A DNA stretch of 64,000 nt from assembly GCA_031254035.1 (NCBI GenBank), contig JAIRVF010000053.1, positions 104,952-168,951 on the forward strand, in the 5' to 3' direction. The notes under the pieces were generated by a model. It searched no databases and was not told the origin of the DNA. It saw only the letters and a list, made by a program, of their open reading frames with translations. The stretch is from Paenibacillus sp. Lineage in GTDB: Bacteria; Bacillota; Bacilli; Paenibacillales; Paenibacillaceae. Below, piece by piece: positions 62,585 through 64,000 of the stretch (positions within the stretch are counted from its first letter, which is position 1; every line of letters begins with the position of its first letter). The position numbers were made by a program, and so were the translations under genes.

Positions 62585-63383
62585 CTGGTTTTATTTGCGG
62601 AGCATGAAGTGTTCCAAGTCGTTGGCCCATTCGCACCTGGTCTCCGAGCTTTATGTCTGCCCGCGGCGTAAAGGTTCCGTCCTGAGTAAGCAGCACGACA
62701 GTCGATCCAAACTCGAAATAAGCCAGATCATCGCCATTGTTCCAGCGGGATACGGACTCATCGTTGTACCGTATGCTGCATACGTTCATGGCGCCCACCT
62801 TCACAACGGCCACTTCGCCGTATTCGCCTGCGATATAGGTAATCAAACGCTCATTTCGGCATAACACAGACTTCATCTGGGTCATCCCGAACTCGTTTAC
62901 CGGGTACGCACGACCCTTGATATGTTCACTTTCCGTGCGTACGCCCGTAATCGGGGAATGAATACGGTGATAATCGGTGGGGCTAAGGTATAACACAAAG
63001 GCATAACCATGCTTGTACAATTCCAAATGGGGAGAGAAATTTAGCAATTCCGCCACGGAATAATCTTGGCCTTTTACATTCAGGATCGTCCCTGCGCTGA
63101 TCTCGCCCATCGCCGTAATTTTGGCATCCACCGGACTTGTCAGCCCATTCGGGCCTTCTTCAACTGGGCGCATGCCCGGCTTGAGGCGGCGCGAAAAAAA
63201 CTCGTTTAAGGTCCGGTATTCATGTAACTCTTTTTCCGCTTCATGGGCGGGAATTTGATAGCTTTTTATAAAAACGGGGATGACCCCCTTACTGAGCCTA
63301 CTGTGAGAAAAACGTCCCATCAACGCGGAAAGCCACTTTCTAGATGAAAGCTCCGTCATCAGCCTTAATAATTTTTTTGTCAT
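62556..63383 (-). CDS. psd: Phosphatidylserine decarboxylase Psd (pyruvoyl enzyme)
   Basis: The 275-residue precursor cleaves itself at a Gly-Ser bond to form the pyruvoyl cofactor; the site is FGST in YFEFGSTVVLL. Other marks are SPVDAKI, YHRIHSPITG and the RLKPGMRP segment near the N-terminus. It makes phosphatidylethanolamine at the membrane. GAAGGGAGAAAAAGC lies before the ATG. No pssA gene is in the window. The 3' end overlaps the convergent SDR gene. Confidence 0.92.
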   Translation of the reverse strand: MTKKLLRLMTELSSRKWLSALMGRFSHSRLSKGVIPVFIKSYQIPAHEAEKELHEYRTLNEFFSRRLKPGMRPVEEGPNGLTSPVDAKITAMGEISAGTILNVKGQDYSVAELLNFSPHLELYKHGYAFVLYLSPTDYHRIHSPITGVRTESEHIKGRAYPVNEFGMTQMKSVLCRNERLITYIAGEYGEVAVVKVGAMNVCSIRYNDESVSRWNNGDDLAYFEFGSTVVLLTQDGTFTPRADIKLGDQVRMGQRLGTLHAPQIKPVMISQGRKP

Positions 63384-63663
63384 GCTTTTTCTCCCTTCGG
63401 ATGATGCTAAGAAGATATATAAAACTAACGTTCACAGCCATCTGCTAGTTACAGAAAAAAATGCAGCCGGAATCGAATTTTGTATAATGATGTTTTTTGA
63501 ACACTCTGAAATATATTGACATAGAAAATCGTTTTAATCAATAACGACGGATGTAAGCCGAAATATTTACTATTGCCAACAAACAACAATTTGGTGTATT
63601 TTGGAACCAGGATACAGATTCCTTCGCCTTTTCATTTTTGCGAAAGGTTCGTCTGTTACATAT
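63384..63663. other. Intergenic region between psd and the TPP riboswitch
   Basis: AT-rich, with room for the divergent promoters (for example TTGACA at about 63518). I see no gene. Confidence 0.4.
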
Positions 63664-63667
63664 GGGA

Positions 63668-63762
63668 ATGCGGGAGCTTGAGTGAATCAGGCTGAGATTG
63701 CAGCTGTTATCCGCTGCTGACCGGGTATCTGATCTGGATAATACCAGCGTAGAGAATTCGCC
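63668..63762 (+). promoter_or_regulatory. TPP (THI-box) riboswitch
   Basis: The conserved core is clear: CGGGAGCTTGAG, AATCAGGCTGAGATTG, GCTGACCGGGTA, then TCTGATCTGGATAATACCAGCGTAGAGAA. It senses thiamine pyrophosphate and normally shuts off thiamine synthesis or uptake genes. No such gene follows within the window: a terminator and repeat B copy 3 come next. Confidence 0.93.
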
Positions 63763-63785
63763 TAAGTCCCCTCCGGGGCTTATTT

Positions 63786-63822
63786 GACCGTCTCTCTTTG
63801 CGTAATCCAGGGCGGTTTTTTT
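63786..63822 (+). terminator. Terminator of the TPP riboswitch
   Basis: ACCGTC pairs with GGCGGT over a 18-base loop and is followed by seven T. A smaller AGTCCCC/GGGGCT hairpin (63764-63779) lies just before it and may be part of the switch. Confidence 0.65.
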
Positions 63823-63851
63823 CATGCCTGTTTATGCAATTCCCGCCTAAA

Positions 63852-64000
63852 AGTGCGTGTTCAAAAAGGGCGATTTTCAGTACCGAAGCTTATGCTTCCG
63901 AAGTGCGTTTTTTCAAAACGCTTGAATTGGATGAAGCTAGGGATTGAGGAGCGGAGCTACACGTTTTCGTAGAAAACGACTTCGTAAGCATCTGCTTGTA
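63852..64000 (+). repeat. Repeat B copy 3, cut by the window edge
   Basis: AGTGCGTGTTCAAAAAGGGC at the left, then the GAAGCTTATGCTTC, GCGTTTTTTCAAAACGC and GTTTTCGTAGAAAAC hairpins and CTTCGTAAGCATCTGC, all in the order of copy 2. The rest lies outside the window. Confidence 0.9.

Overview
The window looks like a chromosomal segment of a Paenibacillus-type Firmicute. The evidence is the AGGAGG-type ribosome binding sites, many TTG and GTG starts, the endospore-former genes (sda, YheC/YheD-like, YjcZ-like, DUF2515), futalosine-route menaquinone synthesis (mqnE), the DnaB/DnaI primosome genes next to each other, and gene neighbourhoods shared with Bacillus subtilis (yutI/yuzB/yutJ/yutM, yumC/ndh/yuiB, trxA/uvrC/sdhCAB, ecsAB). 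I see no rRNA, tRNA, CRISPR array, prophage or intact insertion sequence. The content is mostly core metabolism and envelope functions.

Layout. 0-3 kb: an AIM24-family protein, a coiled-coil membrane protein, a protein resembling the part that follows vWA domains, and an HTH regulator. 3.8-8.4 kb: two adjacent paralogous class B penicillin-binding proteins. 8.6-13 kb: HAD phosphatase, DUF456 membrane protein, MurJ-type lipid II flippase, DUF2515. 13.3-15.8 kb: thioredoxin-like protein, haem A synthase, HEPN protein. 15.8-18.8 kb: SAM riboswitch and the metNIQ methionine importer. 19-24 kb: SDR, NifU-like, YuzB, YutJ, MqnE, IscA-like. 24-30 kb: YheC/D, sda behind a cluster of DnaA boxes, ferredoxin-NADP reductase, type II NADH dehydrogenase behind a Rex-like operator, coprohaem decarboxylase, YuiB. 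30-36 kb: dnaB, dnaI, trxA, uvrC. 36-42 kb: CPBP protease and a c-di-AMP riboswitch controlling ktrB, ktrA and a cation/proton antiporter. 42-46 kb: LysR regulator divergent from sdhCAB. 47-58 kb: aldehyde dehydrogenase, Tat-type metallophosphoesterase, GNAT, EamA transporter, histidinol phosphatase, LysR, CheX, SDR, DEAD-box-like helicase, ecsAB. 58.7-64 kb: YjcZ-like peptide, aminotransferase, AraC regulator, SDR, phosphatidylserine decarboxylase, and a TPP riboswitch cut off from its gene.

The respiratory theme is strong: ctaA, mqnE, ndh, sdhCAB and chdC all serve electron transport to or from menaquinone and haem. Several genes are under metabolite or redox control (SAM, TPP and c-di-AMP riboswitches, Rex, DnaA).

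The least expected content is non-coding. Four unrelated families of palindromic, hairpin-rich repeats lie in the gene gaps. Family A is about 100 bp with GGCGCGATC ends (six copies). Family B is about 390 bp and made of several hairpins (three copies, one between sdhC and sdhA). Family C is about 85 bp (two copies). Family D is 70-145 bp with compensatory stem changes between copies (three copies, one between dnaB and dnaI). They sit tightly against start and stop codons, and in one case supply the last codons of a gene.
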